Positions 1 to 10,665 of a stretch of 36,880 bases of DNA are shown here, piece after piece. The notes under the pieces are model-generated. The model was not told the DNA's origin and made no database searches. It saw only the letters and a program-made list of their open reading frames with translations. The DNA comes from Selaginella moellendorffii (Eukaryota; Streptophyta; Lycopodiopsida; Selaginellales; Selaginellaceae). The position numbers were made by a program, and so were the translations under genes. Location of the stretch: the NCBI RefSeq assembly GCF_000143415.4, contig NW_003314311.1, positions 341,579-378,458 of the forward strand, in the 5' to 3' direction. Each line of letters starts with the position of its first letter. The first letter of the stretch is position 1.

Positions 1-777
1 ATAGCATTTGGGACCGAAAGGAGACTAACACTAAGGGCATGATAGCGAGGGTGTTTGGCAGACACTGTAAGCTATCATGTAGCAATATTGAGGGACCAAT
101 CTCAATACGCGAGGGTTCTTGTCAAGCCAGTGCAAGACAGAGCAAAAGAGAACTAACAAGCCAGGCCAACTATGCTTGGCTGAATAGACACTTAGGAATT
201 CCGTCCTTATGCTCATCCGGCCAAGTACAGATGCAAAGTCCAGTTTACTAACACTTGAACAAGAGGGGCTGATAAAAGGAACCAGCAATACCGACCTTCT
301 GCCATCGTGGCAGTAAGGTAAGAGTGTCCGTAAGGACTAGCTGACAGGTAACTTTCGATACCCGAAGTCACATTTGTGACACAAATGGAGTCAAAAAGTG
401 ACCAACGACTGTCATGGTCTGGAAGGATTTTGCCTCGTATCAGCAGAGGTAATTACCTCCTATATATTGCCTTTTATCATTTCTCTCTCTAATATTGCTT
501 GCCACTTATAGCTTGATAGCTATGGTTTCTAGAGTGGATACATTAAATGTTTGAGGTGTTGCATCAAGACACTAGGCTGTGTAGAGGCACTGAGCAATAA
601 GTAGCAATAAGTAGAGCATAAAGCTAATGAGAGATTGAGAGATTTCAACAACCTACACCAAGAATTAGGGTCAAGATTCAAAAATATTTCATAGCAATTC
701 TTTATAGAAATTTTCAACAATTGAGAAGGATGATTCAAGGATGGTGGTAACAAAAGTGGGAGTTTAGCTATTGGATT
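1..777. other. Gene-free leading stretch
   Basis: No open frame here resembles a protein I know. The first 440 bases are visibly less AT-rich than what follows and could be the tail of a transposable element, but I see no coding domain or terminal motif that proves it. From about 460 onward the sequence becomes strongly AT-rich. Confidence 0.4.
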
Positions 778-1322
778 ATCATACAAAATACTCACTAAAA
801 TCTAAGCTAACTAAAGTCAACTTTTTCTTCACTAGTTTATAATGGTTTTCAGGCAAAATGATTAATAGATTAATAATTCACAACGAAGACCAGATGCTAA
901 TGGCAAAATTAAAACTATAGTAATGAACAAGAGTGTGTGCAAGCAAGGGCAACACTAAGAATTAAGTCTTGGGTAGTTCATTAATGATTTTTTGCTTAGA
1001 TTTTTTTTAAAAGAGTTTCCATCTCAGATAAAAAATGACTCTAAATCTAGGAATGCAAATTTTCAAGACTCAACTAACTTCTTCTTACATACAAATGCAC
1101 ATAATGAAAAAATCATTAATGAACTACCCAAGACTTAATTCTTAGTGTTGCCCTTGCTTGCACACACTCTTGTTCATTACTATAGTTTTAATTTTGCCAT
1201 TAGCATTTGGTCTTCGTTGTGAATTATTAATCTATTAATCATTTTGCCTGAAAACCATTATAAACTAGTGAAGAAAAAGTTGACTTTAGTTAGCTTAGAT
1301 TTTAGTGAGTATTTTGTATGAT
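778..1322. repeat. Near-perfect 216-bp inverted repeat (hairpin)
   Basis: Bases 778-993 are the reverse complement of 1107-1322, and the centre of symmetry is at 1050. I aligned the arms base by base and found one mismatch, 893 against 1207. The 113-base loop (994-1106) is AT-rich and non-coding. No target-site duplication is visible at the outer edges. Such near-identity means the inversion-duplication is recent or kept alike by gene conversion. It could be a MITE or foldback element, or a segmental inverted duplication. If transcribed it would fold into a long hairpin RNA able to feed small-RNA pathways. Confidence 0.93.
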
Positions 1323-3717
1323 GCAACCTAAAAAGGGTGCTAACTTTTGGGGCTAAAATAATTAAATAGAGGCTAGAGTTAGAGTAAAAAAGTGGTCATT
1401 ATGCTTTTTTAGAAAGATGACTCTTATACCTTTTTTCTATAGCATTATGCATAGTGGTAAATTACACTTTGTATTTAGTTAGACTGTACGACAATTAAAT
1501 TTTTTTATTTATAGTGATTTAGATGGTTGGTTATTAGTTCAATTCATTATAGATTCACATTTTATTTAGCTAGTTTTGATGAAGATGTTATTGATAGTTT
1601 GGCCATATATTTGTGTTATTGGCATTTGTGTGCTATAGCTAATTAACAATTGTATTGGCATTCAAATAAATTGAGTGGCAGGTTGAATTAGAAATTTTTT
1701 TAGTAAGGGTTGTGGTTTAGCTTTTCTTTGAAAAGTGATTTAATTATGGACTTGCAAAAGAAAGATATAATGATCAATTAGAATTCTAATTCTTTATTGG
1801 GTTTGAGTTAGGATTTGGGGGGGGGGGTTGGTTTGGTTATTGTAAGGGGTTTCAAATGTATAGTAGGGGATAGTTAATAAATTATATAGCTCACCAACTT
1901 GAGACAAACTTTGGCTCCCTACTATGTATGTTTGTCTTGTTCTATGATTACATGGATCATTGATGAATTTTATTATAAACTGAGTTATGTTTGTTATAAA
2001 AGATGGATTTATAAAGGATCGGTTTAGAGATCACTTATTAAGTATAATTTTGTCATGCTTAACTTTTGGATTGATGCTAATACTTTATTAGCTTTTGCAT
2101 TATGAAATTTAGCTTATGGATGTATCAAGAAGAATATTATAGGTTGCATTATGAATTCTTTTTTAGCATTGAAATTAGTTGATGAAAGACTCATGATTAT
2201 TATTATATGAGACTTAGCTATAAATTTTTTTAAGCTCTTGGTCCTTGAGTTCTTATACTCATTATTTCATTTGCTAAAAGTTGTTGGGGAAAGTATTTTG
2301 GCTCATTAGTTTTGATGTTTAAATTGGGGTTTACATCTAACAATCATTGTGATATTAATTATTATCTGAGGTCTTGCTTAATTATTATTGATGTTGGATG
2401 ATTTGCTATTATTTTAGATGATGGATTGTTATTCAATAATGATTGTGCATCTCTATTGATGGAATGATAGATAATTTTAGTGATAGTTAATTGTTATCTT
2501 GATAGCTTCTAGCTTTCTGTATTGCCATATGTTTTTCGTGGTTTAATTTAGATTGGTCTTTTGAGTTTGAAAAATCAATAGAATGTTGCTAACACTTGCT
2601 TATGTAACTCAAGGTTTTTTTATATTATTGACCGAGATTTATTCAAACTGGCTAGTATAATAATTAGCATATATAGGTGTTTTCTGACCCTTGCAATATT
2701 CATTATGTTATAATGATTATTACTACTGTTGGTTCTAATAGATTAGGATGTTTTCCATTAATGATACTTGTGTCCTTTTTGTACTTAGCATACTATCTAC
2801 AATATTTAGTCATTAAGTATTTTCTTTAAGTTTTATTAATTATATACTTGCTATTGAATTTTCTTAAATGATATATTCTATATCTTTAAACTATGATCTT
2901 GGTGGTTTCTACGACAATTGCATTTAGATACATAAAATGTATAACATATACAAAGCTTGAGGTGTGTATTTGCACCTTATATTGCTAAAGACTTATACTA
3001 TACTGGTTTTATTGGATGATAACTTAATTGAAATACTTAGTTCAATTATTAGTAAACTAGACTTAACATCGGTCATTAAATGTAAGAAGGGATAGTGGGT
3101 AGGTCAAGTATAGCTGACAAAACTAAGACATAGTTTAGTTCCTTGTTGGGCATGTCTATCCTTAGTCTACACTTGGTTTGGGTCTAAGCTTATACTAATT
3201 TGTGGAATACCTATATTGTTGTGTTAGGCTATTGGTATGCTGAAGACTCCATCATTTGGCTCTATTTTGTATATTAGTCTTAACATTGGGTTGTTATATA
3301 CTCTAAGACTATTCTTATATCCCTCTGTGCTTTTATCCTTTTGCTTTTTGGTTATATGCTTGAGAGTTTGGTTCTATCCTTTCATTCAGTGGCTTAAAAG
3401 CCTTGAAACTTGAGTTCCACTCCACTACTCTTTACCCATGTATCCAAGAGTTAAGATTTCATTCTGTGGTTATCCTATAATAAATCATTATAGGGTAAAA
3501 ACTGTGCACTACACCATCTATCTCCTTGCCCATGCACCCCGTTTGCCTGTAGCCAAACTAATCTGGTTCAACGGCAAACCAGACTTGCCCAATTCCTTGC
3601 AGACATGTATGCCCACCATTCCTCACTTCAACCACCTCACCCATGTAGCTCCTCACTTCATCCATCTCACCCACCCACATGTCTTGTCCACTTGCCCATC
3701 TTGCCTCACCCACCTAA
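1323..3717. other. AT-rich gene-free region
   Basis: About 2.4 kb of very AT-rich sequence with stops in all frames and no recognisable transposase, reverse transcriptase or host gene. It has a run of nine or more G at about 1818. The last 180 bases contain imperfect short repeats around CCTCACTTCA and CACCCA. It is probably degraded transposon sequence, by composition and context only. Confidence 0.5.
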
Positions 3718-5364
3718 TTGGCAATTTCTATAAGTGTCTCCAACCTAATATAGCAAGTATTGATTTCTTCAATTTTGGGATAATCTCCTTTATCGATATG
3801 CTCAGGTGTATATACTTGATGGTGAGATGTACTTGTGTATTATTCAAGTGTGCCATGGCACTCTAGCAATAGAACACTTTGGTGTCTACAAGACATTATA
3901 ATTTATGCCCCATATACATAAGTATGTTAAACACTTTATCCATATTTACAATATGTATTAATGGACCAAGATGCTTTAATATACTTTGTTTGGTCTTTTC
4001 CAACCCTTTTATTTTACTCCAGGGCCTTACAATTCCTTTTGTTATGGTCGATTAAAAATTTTATATCAGAGAGTTTAACACAAATCCATATTTTTTTTCT
4101 CAAAATCCAAGTACAATTGTTAATCTTCCTGAAGGAAAAATGAGAGAAAGCTAAAATTGTAGAGCTACTCACATATCTAGAGCACATTTTTCAACTCAAG
4201 TGACAATGAACTCTTGATGAACTAGATTCATGTGACAATCCTTCTTCAAATTTACTTATAGATGGTAAATATAGTCATTATTAGTGATAAGTAAGAATAC
4301 TAATAATTACTAGAAAACTAGAGTTAAAATTGTGGTCACACATCATCGTGTTACTAGCACCACAATTAAAAGAATTAGTGGAATGCTCTGATTCTTCAGA
4401 CAAGGAAAGATTGGGAAACAATTAAGAGCCTCAATGGACTCATATACAAAAGATTTGCTAAATTTCCTATATTTTATTGCATATATAATCCCAATTACCC
4501 AATAATTTATATTTCTATTTATAAATGAGAAAAATCAGTTAAATAACATATCACTAGTTAGATTTTAGATCCTTTTTAAGATCTACAACTTTGCTTTTAC
4601 TAAATTATTTTATACAATGAACAATAGATTGTATATAAGATTTTATTTAATGACCAATTTTTGTTTCTAGAGGGTATAAGGACTATACCAAGATTATTCA
4701 GGCATATTTTAGGATATTCTTTAATCTAAAAATTGTGATTTTAACTCTAGTTTTCTAGTAATTATTAATATTCTTACTTATCACTAATAATAACTATATT
4801 TACCATCCATAAGTAAATTTGAAGAATGATTGTCACATGAATCTAGCTCATCAAGAGTTCATTGTCATTTGTGCTGAAAAATGTGCTCTAGATATGTGAG
4901 TAGCTCTACAATTTTAGCTTTCTCTCACTTTTCCTTCAACCAATTTGATAGGAAGATTTACAATTGTACTTGGATTTTGAGAAGAAAATATGGATTTATG
5001 TTAAACTCTCTGATATAAAATTGTCAATCGACCATAACAAAAGGAATTGCAAGGCCCTGGAGTAAAATAAAAGTGTTGGAAAAGACCAAACAAAGTATAT
5101 TAAGGCATCTTAGTCCATTAATACATATTGTCAATATGGATAAAGTGTTTAACATACTTATGTATATGGGGCAAAAAATTATAATGTCTTGTAAACACCA
5201 AAGTGTTCTATTGCTAGAGTGCCATGACACACTTGGATAATACACAAGCACATTTCACCATCAAATATATACACTTAAGCATATTGATAAATGAGATTAT
5301 CCTAAAATTGAAGAAATTAATACTTAGTATATTAGATTGGAGATGCACTTAAAGAAATTGCCAA
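3718..5364. mobile_element. Non-autonomous foldback-type element with ~0.6-kb inverted arms
   Basis: The left arm, about 3718-4330, pairs in inverted orientation with about 4738-5364. Similarity is high, with scattered substitutions and small indels. Both ends begin TTGGCAATTTCT reading inward. The roughly 400-base centre (4331-4737) is AT-rich and non-coding, so the element has no transposase. The triplet CTA lies just outside each end (3714-3716 and 5365-5367) and is a possible but weak 3-bp target duplication. Long inverted arms around a non-coding core are typical of foldback or Mutator-like non-autonomous elements. The superfamily cannot be fixed from this. The right arm overlaps the first codons of the F-box gene at 5343. 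Confidence 0.85.
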
Positions 5365-6314
5365 CTACAATCGCCAGCGGCGAAGTCGTGACAGAGCTAG
5401 AGCTCGTCTTCCTCAGGCTGTCCACGATCGATCTGTGCCAGGCCAGGTGCGTGTGCCGCGAATGGCGACGAGCAATTGACGATCCCAGCTTCCGCAAAGG
5501 CTACGCTCTCTCCCACCGCTGCATCCCTCACCTCTTCCTTCGTCTCTCTGGATCCCTCCTCGTCAAGCCGCTCGACAGCTCCCCTCGCAGTGAGTGGCGC
5601 CACTTCCAGACGCTCCCCGACGACATGACCATCGCCAGCAGCGACGCGGGCTTGCTGTGCCTGGCCACGTTTTGGGACTGGTTGGCGCTACCCTCCATCT
5701 TCGTGTGGCGCTACAGCGATCTCAACTCCTCCCCGGTGAGAGTTCCGTTGCCGCCAGATACCGGAGACATGCGCTTGACGGTGTACCGCCGCGAGAGGGA
5801 TCGATCGACGCGAGAGTTTTGCGTCGCTAGCTTGGGGCCATGGGGCGCCTTCTACATCTACGACTCGGCCTCGGGCGAGTGGTCCTTGCGCGAGAACAAA
5901 CACTACTCAGACATAGGGAATGAATTCTATCCGATGTTGGATCACGGGGAGGTGGTGATGCTTGGCACGGATGCCTTAGTGAGATACAACTTGTGGGATG
6001 ATTCCTGGCGCATTTTCAAGCTTGATTCCGACGAGTTGATGTTCGAACGGAGCTGGTCCCTTCTTCAGCATCGGGATCGGCTGTTCGTGGTTAGTAATGA
6101 GCTGCAGGCAGAAGATCCCGAGGGGCTGGTTGTCGTAGAGAGGCGGGGAGAGAAGTGGGAGATTGTTTCGAGCCGTGATGAGGAGTTTGATGATTTGGAG
6201 GTGTGCACTGTTTGCACTGATGGGAGCAACAGTATATGGCGTATAACTCACGGATTGTGCACTTTGGAGTCGATTCCAAGAGCTGGTCAGTGGAGGAGGC
6301 ACCAGAGGGTATAG
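5343..6314 (+). CDS. F-box protein, single exon
   Basis: A 323-residue intronless protein. Residues about 15-50 match the second half of an F-box well: ELVFLRLS, then ARCVCREWRRAI and DDPSF. The usual LP at the domain start is missing. The rest resembles plant F-box proteins with a C-terminal beta-propeller-like domain, with spaced motifs such as WRYSDL, WSLREN, WDDSWRIF and KWEIVSS. Such proteins bind SKP1 through the F-box and recruit a target to an SCF ubiquitin ligase; the target is unknown. The frame opens at a TTG (5337), and the first ATG is 5343. That ATG and about seven codons lie inside the right arm of the foldback element, so the N-terminus was replaced or created by the insertion, or the true start was lost. 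The next in-frame Met is about 90 residues in, beyond the F-box. Confidence 0.8.
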   Translation: MHLKKLPTTIASGEVVTELELVFLRLSTIDLCQARCVCREWRRAIDDPSFRKGYALSHRCIPHLFLRLSGSLLVKPLDSSPRSEWRHFQTLPDDMTIASSDAGLLCLATFWDWLALPSIFVWRYSDLNSSPVRVPLPPDTGDMRLTVYRRERDRSTREFCVASLGPWGAFYIYDSASGEWSLRENKHYSDIGNEFYPMLDHGEVVMLGTDALVRYNLWDDSWRIFKLDSDELMFERSWSLLQHRDRLFVVSNELQAEDPEGLVVVERRGEKWEIVSSRDEEFDDLEVCTVCTDGSNSIWRITHGLCTLESIPRAGQWRRHQRV

Positions 6315-6665
6315 GTCGAAGATTCGTGAACTTTGCTTGGTTCTCTTGTTAGTGCTGAAAATCAGGAGTTCTTTCTCGAAGAAGATCCAGGGCACTGCTG
6401 TGAGCTAATGCTGTGATGATCGGCATCGTTGTTAGAATGGTGGTGAAGGTGGTAAATCGCTACTTTGCGAAAAGCAAGATTGAGCATGTTTGTGACACGG
6501 AAGAAAAGTGTGCAAAAGCTCTTGCAGTGCCCCGAGCCAAATCGTTGTGGCATCCGCGAAGAAAGAGCGGTGCCTCAATGTTAAGATGGAAGAACCCTAA
6601 AATCAAAAGAATCATGAAATTTATCTGATATTAAGATAACATCGCTTTATCATGAGAAACTTCAC
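6315..6665. other. 3' flank between convergent genes
   Basis: Presumed 3' untranslated regions of the F-box gene (+) and the lectin gene (-), which converge here. No additional coding sequence is supported. Confidence 0.5.
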
Positions 6666-7142
6666 TCACTTGCTGCTACAACACTGGAGGAATCCATTGT
6701 TGTTCTGCACACACTTGTTAATCAGTACTGAGGTATAACGATACTGGCCATTGCCATAGCACTGCGCATTGATGGAAGCAGCACTTGGAGCTGGAGGATG
6801 GTACCACGGGGTGATCACTACATTCTGGCATGAGGCACTAAAGTTTCTGCCACAGTTGAGGGTTCCTCCATTGTTGCTGAAGCAATCATTAAGATTGATG
6901 CTGCTCCTTTGGAGCTGGCCATTGGGCTTGTAACAATTGGCAGTCAGTGTTGTGCCGCTTATAACCTCCGTTCTTGTCACAGCTATCCTCAAAGTTGCAT
7001 GCCTGCATCAAAACCAGATTGAGTCTGATTAGGTATAGTTCTAGTGTGGGCATTTAAAAAAAAACTAATAGCTTACAGCGTTGCTTGTCCCTGCAAGCGC
7101 TACAAGAGCAAAGACTAAGCAGATTATAAACTGCGAAGACAT
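6666..7142 (-). CDS. Secreted cyanovirin-N-like (CVNH) lectin, possible frameshift
   Basis: Two exons on the minus strand. Exon 1 (7142-7077) encodes a 22-residue signal peptide with a hydrophobic core and the end GTSNA. Exon 2 carries two CVNH-type repeats, with TLTANC, SSINLNDC and NNGGTLNC in the first and SASCQNVVI, INAQC, INKCVQNNNG in the second. The family binds oligomannose glycans. From the acceptor with the best context (exon 2 from about 6986) the frame reads NFEDSC, typical of a CVNH start, but is then out of frame with the rest; four bases at 6966-6969 account for the shift. A poorer acceptor immediately after them (exon 2 at 6965-6666) restores frame, giving 121 residues without the first NFEDSC segment. 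So this is either a working gene with unusual splicing or a recent pseudogene. A TATA box lies 48 bases upstream of the ATG. Confidence 0.72.
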
Positions 7143-7190
7143 GATAGAATGCGAGTTGTAGAGATTGTGGGTTGTGATCCCACTGTTGGA

Positions 7191-7198
7191 CTTTTATA
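7191..7198 (-). promoter_or_regulatory. TATA box of the CVNH gene
   Basis: TATAAAAG on the minus strand, 48 bases upstream of the lectin ATG at 7142. Spacing and sequence fit a plant core promoter with a short leader. Confidence 0.6.
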
Positions 7199-8166
7199 CT
7201 AGCAAATGAGAAATTCCAACACGGAAGTGCAAGTAGCTCAACCAAGCTCTTTAGATTTTCCTTAAGGAAAGTGGGTCACGTCTATAATTTTTCACCAATC
7301 TTCAAAATAATATCTAATTAATAAATCCTGATACCTAAACGAGAAACGTTTATGAACTGGAAAGTATTGTAGAGAAATAACTCGTCCTCATTACCTAGAC
7401 AATTTGCTACAAACAACTGTCCATTATATGCTCCATCCCTGTACTCTAGATTCACTGGTTGAACCTAGCAATCCCCAATCAAGTTTATGGTGCCTTCACT
7501 AGGTTTATGGTAAAAAAAAAATTCAATAAGAATGTTCAGTATTAAAATATGAGATTATAATTTGAGCTAATCTAATCAAAGTTAAGTAAAGCATTAAACT
7601 CACAGCTTGTGAATGGATTCCAAAATCAATTCCGGACTTTGATGGAGAGGTTGCTGCGGATGAGGCCTGGTGGGGTAAGAGTTCTAAGCTCATCCAGGTC
7701 CATAGATAATTAGCGCATGTTGTTTATGATAAAGGTTTGGATGATACTCAAGCAGAAGGTTACCAAGAGCTCCATCACTCCTTTACACTTCTCGCCCATC
7801 CCACCTGAAGAAAACAAAGATCTCTGTGAGCTCAAGGAAAGACTGGAGCTCCCAGCCTGTGAGCTCGAGAAAGACTGGAGTTTCTTAGTGACTTCCAATC
7901 CAAGAAAAACCAGGGATGCCACCGATGTTGTCATGTTTAAGTCATTATCCACTTAATACAACCGCAAACTTGGCCCACTCTTCGTCACTAAGCGGAAGAA
8001 CTAGAGGTGCTGGCGGAGAAGAAAGAATCTCGACTCCAGCGTTCCATACCAATCGAGATCCATCCGCATGTCCAGAACAAAGGTTGGGAGCTCGGTCGTC
8101 GCGTGGAATTGCTCGAGATGCTCCGTTTTGCCGGAATTTTTAGGGCCCAAGATCGCTTGCCATAAA
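7199..8166. other. Intergenic stretch with an unassigned open segment
   Basis: No complete gene is recognisable. Bases 7826-7882 contain a near-repeat in which CTGTGAGCTC followed by GAAAGACTGGAG occurs twice. Bases 7990-8148 hold a charged open frame after a stop codon (LEVLAEKKESRL ... GIFRAQDRLP) that I cannot assign; it could be a decayed exon. The upstream promoter of the ATRX-like fragment must lie at the right end. Confidence 0.35.
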
Positions 8167-8174
8167 TTAGGGTT
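8167..8174 (+). promoter_or_regulatory. Telo-box-like motif before the ATRX-like fragment
   Basis: TTAGGGTT, the complement of the plant telo-box AACCCTAA, lies about 60 bases upstream of the first in-frame ATG. This motif is common near starts of plant housekeeping genes. It suggests that the 5' end of the remodeler gene, promoter included, is preserved here. Confidence 0.4.
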
Positions 8175-8234
8175 CTTGAGGTTTAAGCGGTTTTTGTAGT
8201 TGAGGTTTTTGTATTGTTTCGATACTTATGTTTG

Positions 8235-9312
8235 ATGTTCAGGGCTCAAATTCTGAAGACAAGGAAGACAAGGATGATCGATTGGCTGGTGGAAATTGAA
8301 AGTGAGGTTTGTATCCTTTTGTTTTGTCATCCAATAGCTGGCTTATCTGTGATGTTATCAGTCCGCGGACGCTCAAGAACATTTGGAAGACGAAAGTGTA
8401 AAGAAAGTGGAGGAGGAAGTCAGGCTGGAGTTGTCTGAAACACTCTCTGGACAAGAAGTAAGAAATTTGCATGCAAGGAAAAAAGCTCATGGACACCATT
8501 TTGTTGGTAGCTGGATATGGCAGTGTCTTGTGAAATGGCGGACTACGTTTCCATATGGGAAAAAACGCTTTTGGAGCTTGAAGAGGAGAGTGCAAAGATT
8601 CAGGTTGATTAGAGAGCTATTTGTGCTATTGTGATACTGAACCGTCTTCTTCAGGACCGCCTGCTGCTGAAGGGTGTATGACGGACACTTGGAGAAACCG
8701 GGCTCACTGGGCTGGTACTCAGGCACCTGAAGACTTTGCGGAAGTGCTTCATTCTGCCGAGAAAGATTTGGATGCTCTGCGGCCGGTTATAAGGTTCGTT
8801 TTTACGCATATGGAGCTGATCTAACCTGTGAGATATTAGGCGCCAAGGCAAACTTGTAGAGGAAGGTGCAAGCGGTTTTCTGGAAAGAAAAGTGAACGAC
8901 GTCGATACTGTAAAGGGCTCCACTGGATGGGAAGCTTTTGATAGTGCATTCCAGCCAAAACTGAGCGCAGTTAGCTTGTTCGAGTCAAAAAAATGGGCTG
9001 CGGTTTACTCCGCCTCGACCTCGGAGCAAGCAGCGCGATTGGGCTTAAAGTTCCCAGGCGTTGACAAGGTATAATGTCTTGAAACGTCAGAAACTAACCT
9101 TCTCATGTCAGGTTGACGATATTGCGGACAAAGATCAACATGTTGGGATGGAGGCGGCCGCTTTGGCCGAAGAGAGTGAGGTCGGTCTTACGGAGAGCAT
9201 AGATGTAGTTATTTTTAAAGTAATGGCAAGACTATTGGTAAATTCTTTTGAAAGGAGAGATGCCACTATAAACCATAATTGTTTTTTGTATTGTCTGTAT
9301 TGTCAATCCTAA
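8235..9312 (+). pseudogene. N-terminal fragment of an ATRX/CHR20-like chromatin remodeler
   Basis: Exons at about 8243-8306, 8362-8457, 8511-8603, 8655-8793, 8840-9068 and 9112 onward encode segments I recognise from plant ATRX (CHROMATIN REMODELING 20) N-termini: VEIESE, DAQEHLEDES, WEKTLLELEEES, AHWAGTQ, GKLVEEGASGFLE, WAAVYSASTSEQAA and LGLKFPGVD. Likeness ends near 9198 after GLTES, just before the charged linker leading to the SNF2 helicase domain. No SNF2 motifs occur downstream, and the frame ends at 9310-9312. The junction 8603/8655 breaks frame if the strong donor is used; a weak donor after 8589 restores it. ATG 8235 gives the first in-frame start. The enzyme part is absent, so this is a truncated gene or a duplicated fragment. 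Homology is from memory of the family, not a search. Confidence 0.68.
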
Positions 9313-9904
9313 TATCAGAGAGGATGAGAACATCATCTTCTTCAACACTTGGGCTTGTCTCTAGCTTTATTGTGTCTTGTCCTTGACAATGGATATTGCC
9401 ACTTTTATCTGTGCTTGTACCATTTCAAATACACTACTTGAAATCTCTATGTACAGTAGTGAAGAAAAAGTGGCTAAACAATCTGCAAGTGAGATAGATC
9501 AAAGAAATAAAATAAAATGAGCCATACTTACTGCATTAACATAACTTGCTTATTGTTTGATTCAACTATTTCCATTTCTGGTTTTGGCAGGATACATAAA
9601 CCGTCACTACAATGGTTACATTGTCATCTGGTGCAACATTAGTGGTTGATCAACAAGTGGAGGTATGATTCACTGATCAACCTTTAAAAGATTTTAGTTT
9701 TCTTTGATAACCTTTTCCACTGAAGAGCTGATGAAGCATATGAGGGATATACATAACAGATGCAGATGTGGAAATGAAGAGCAAACTAGATTAATCAGAG
9801 GCCATTGTTTTTTTCTCGCTAATGCATGAGGGAATCTTGCTGTGACTCATCCAAATCCAGTGTAATGCCTTAGCCATTTTAGGTAAAGTCTTAAGGGACG
9901 GTTG
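9313..9904. other. Intergenic stretch after the remodeler fragment
   Basis: Moderately AT-rich, with stops in all frames. I see no SNF2 helicase motifs that would continue the upstream gene, and no known repeat. It presumably contains the breakpoint that truncated the remodeler and the promoter of the next gene. Confidence 0.4.
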
Positions 9905-10665
9905 ATGGCAAAGGGCGAAAGACGAAGGGCGCGGCGGAGATGGGAGCGGTTTGGAAGATTACCTCTGGCGGCGGATGAGAAGGGTAAGATATACGCCAAA
10001 ATCCATGACATGCCACTCAGCCGGCTGCGGTCGCTCATTCCCTCCTTTCTGGATGATGCCGCGGTGGCTGCTTCACTGAGAGAGGAGTTTCTGAAAAAAA
10101 GGAAAGCTGTTCCGAGTAAGTGTCTTCTTCATGCCTCCTCTACGTGACATATTTTTTATGATGCTCGAATCAGTGATGAAATTCAACCCGGACGCTCAAA
10201 GTTCAATGCGACAACGAGTTGAAGAGCTGAAAACGTTTGTGGTTTGATCTTATGTCCGAGCTTACAGATTTGGTCCAATGCACACAGGACGAACTATGTG
10301 TCGATAAGCCTTGGAAAGGGCAAGTTTGTTGATTGGATCCATGGGTCAGACAGTGACCCAAAGAACTGTGACCTCCCAAAAGAGCGTTGGGAATCAGCGG
10401 TAGCACTCAAGGAGGCTCTCCACAGGGCTGGCTATCGGTGAGTTCCTCTCTTTTTGTTTTTTTTTTTTTTGTCTTTTTTCTTTTTTGTTTTTGGGTGTTG
10501 GATTTTTATGGCTAAATGACACTTGCATGCAGCCGTGGAGCGCCTTTGAGGGGCCCCAAGTACGACATAACTATATATGACTTCGACCGTCGTTGCTACG
10601 TGGATGCGGAAGGTAAACCTCTGGAGGGCGGAGTCGAACCTTTGGAGAACGTATATGAGGGTTGA
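9905..10665 (+). CDS. Unrecognised four-exon gene, 193 residues
   Basis: Exons 9905-10115, 10174-10241, 10268-10437 and 10533-10665 join with consistent phases (1, 0, 2) and total 582 bases, so the gene looks intact. Donors and acceptors are canonical; two introns are only 58 and 26 bases, and the 26-base one (10242-10267) is suspiciously short. The protein starts with a strongly basic segment (GERRRARRRWER), has a helical middle (MPLSRLRSLIPSFLDD, then VEELKTF), a segment SLGKGKFVDWIHGSD, and ends with an acidic and aromatic region (KYDITIYDFD, then EPLENVYEG). No signal peptide or membrane span is visible. I do not recognise the family. It lies directly downstream of the remodeler fragment, but nothing ties the two functionally. 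Confidence 0.6.

Noticed and set aside
1-440. Possible LTR end at the left edge
   Set aside because: No matching second LTR, primer-binding site or polypurine tract can be seen within the window.
3438-3866. Longest plus-strand frame in the AT-rich region (142 codons)
   Set aside because: No domain, low-complexity Thr/His/Leu content, overlaps the foldback left arm; looks like chance.
3961-5251. Open frames at 3961-4143 (+) and 5024-5251 (-)
   Set aside because: They are the same sequence read in the two inverted arms of the foldback element, not genes.
7990-8148. Charged open segment before the remodeler fragment
   Set aside because: Begins after a stop, lacks a Met and clear splice sites, and matches no family I recognise.
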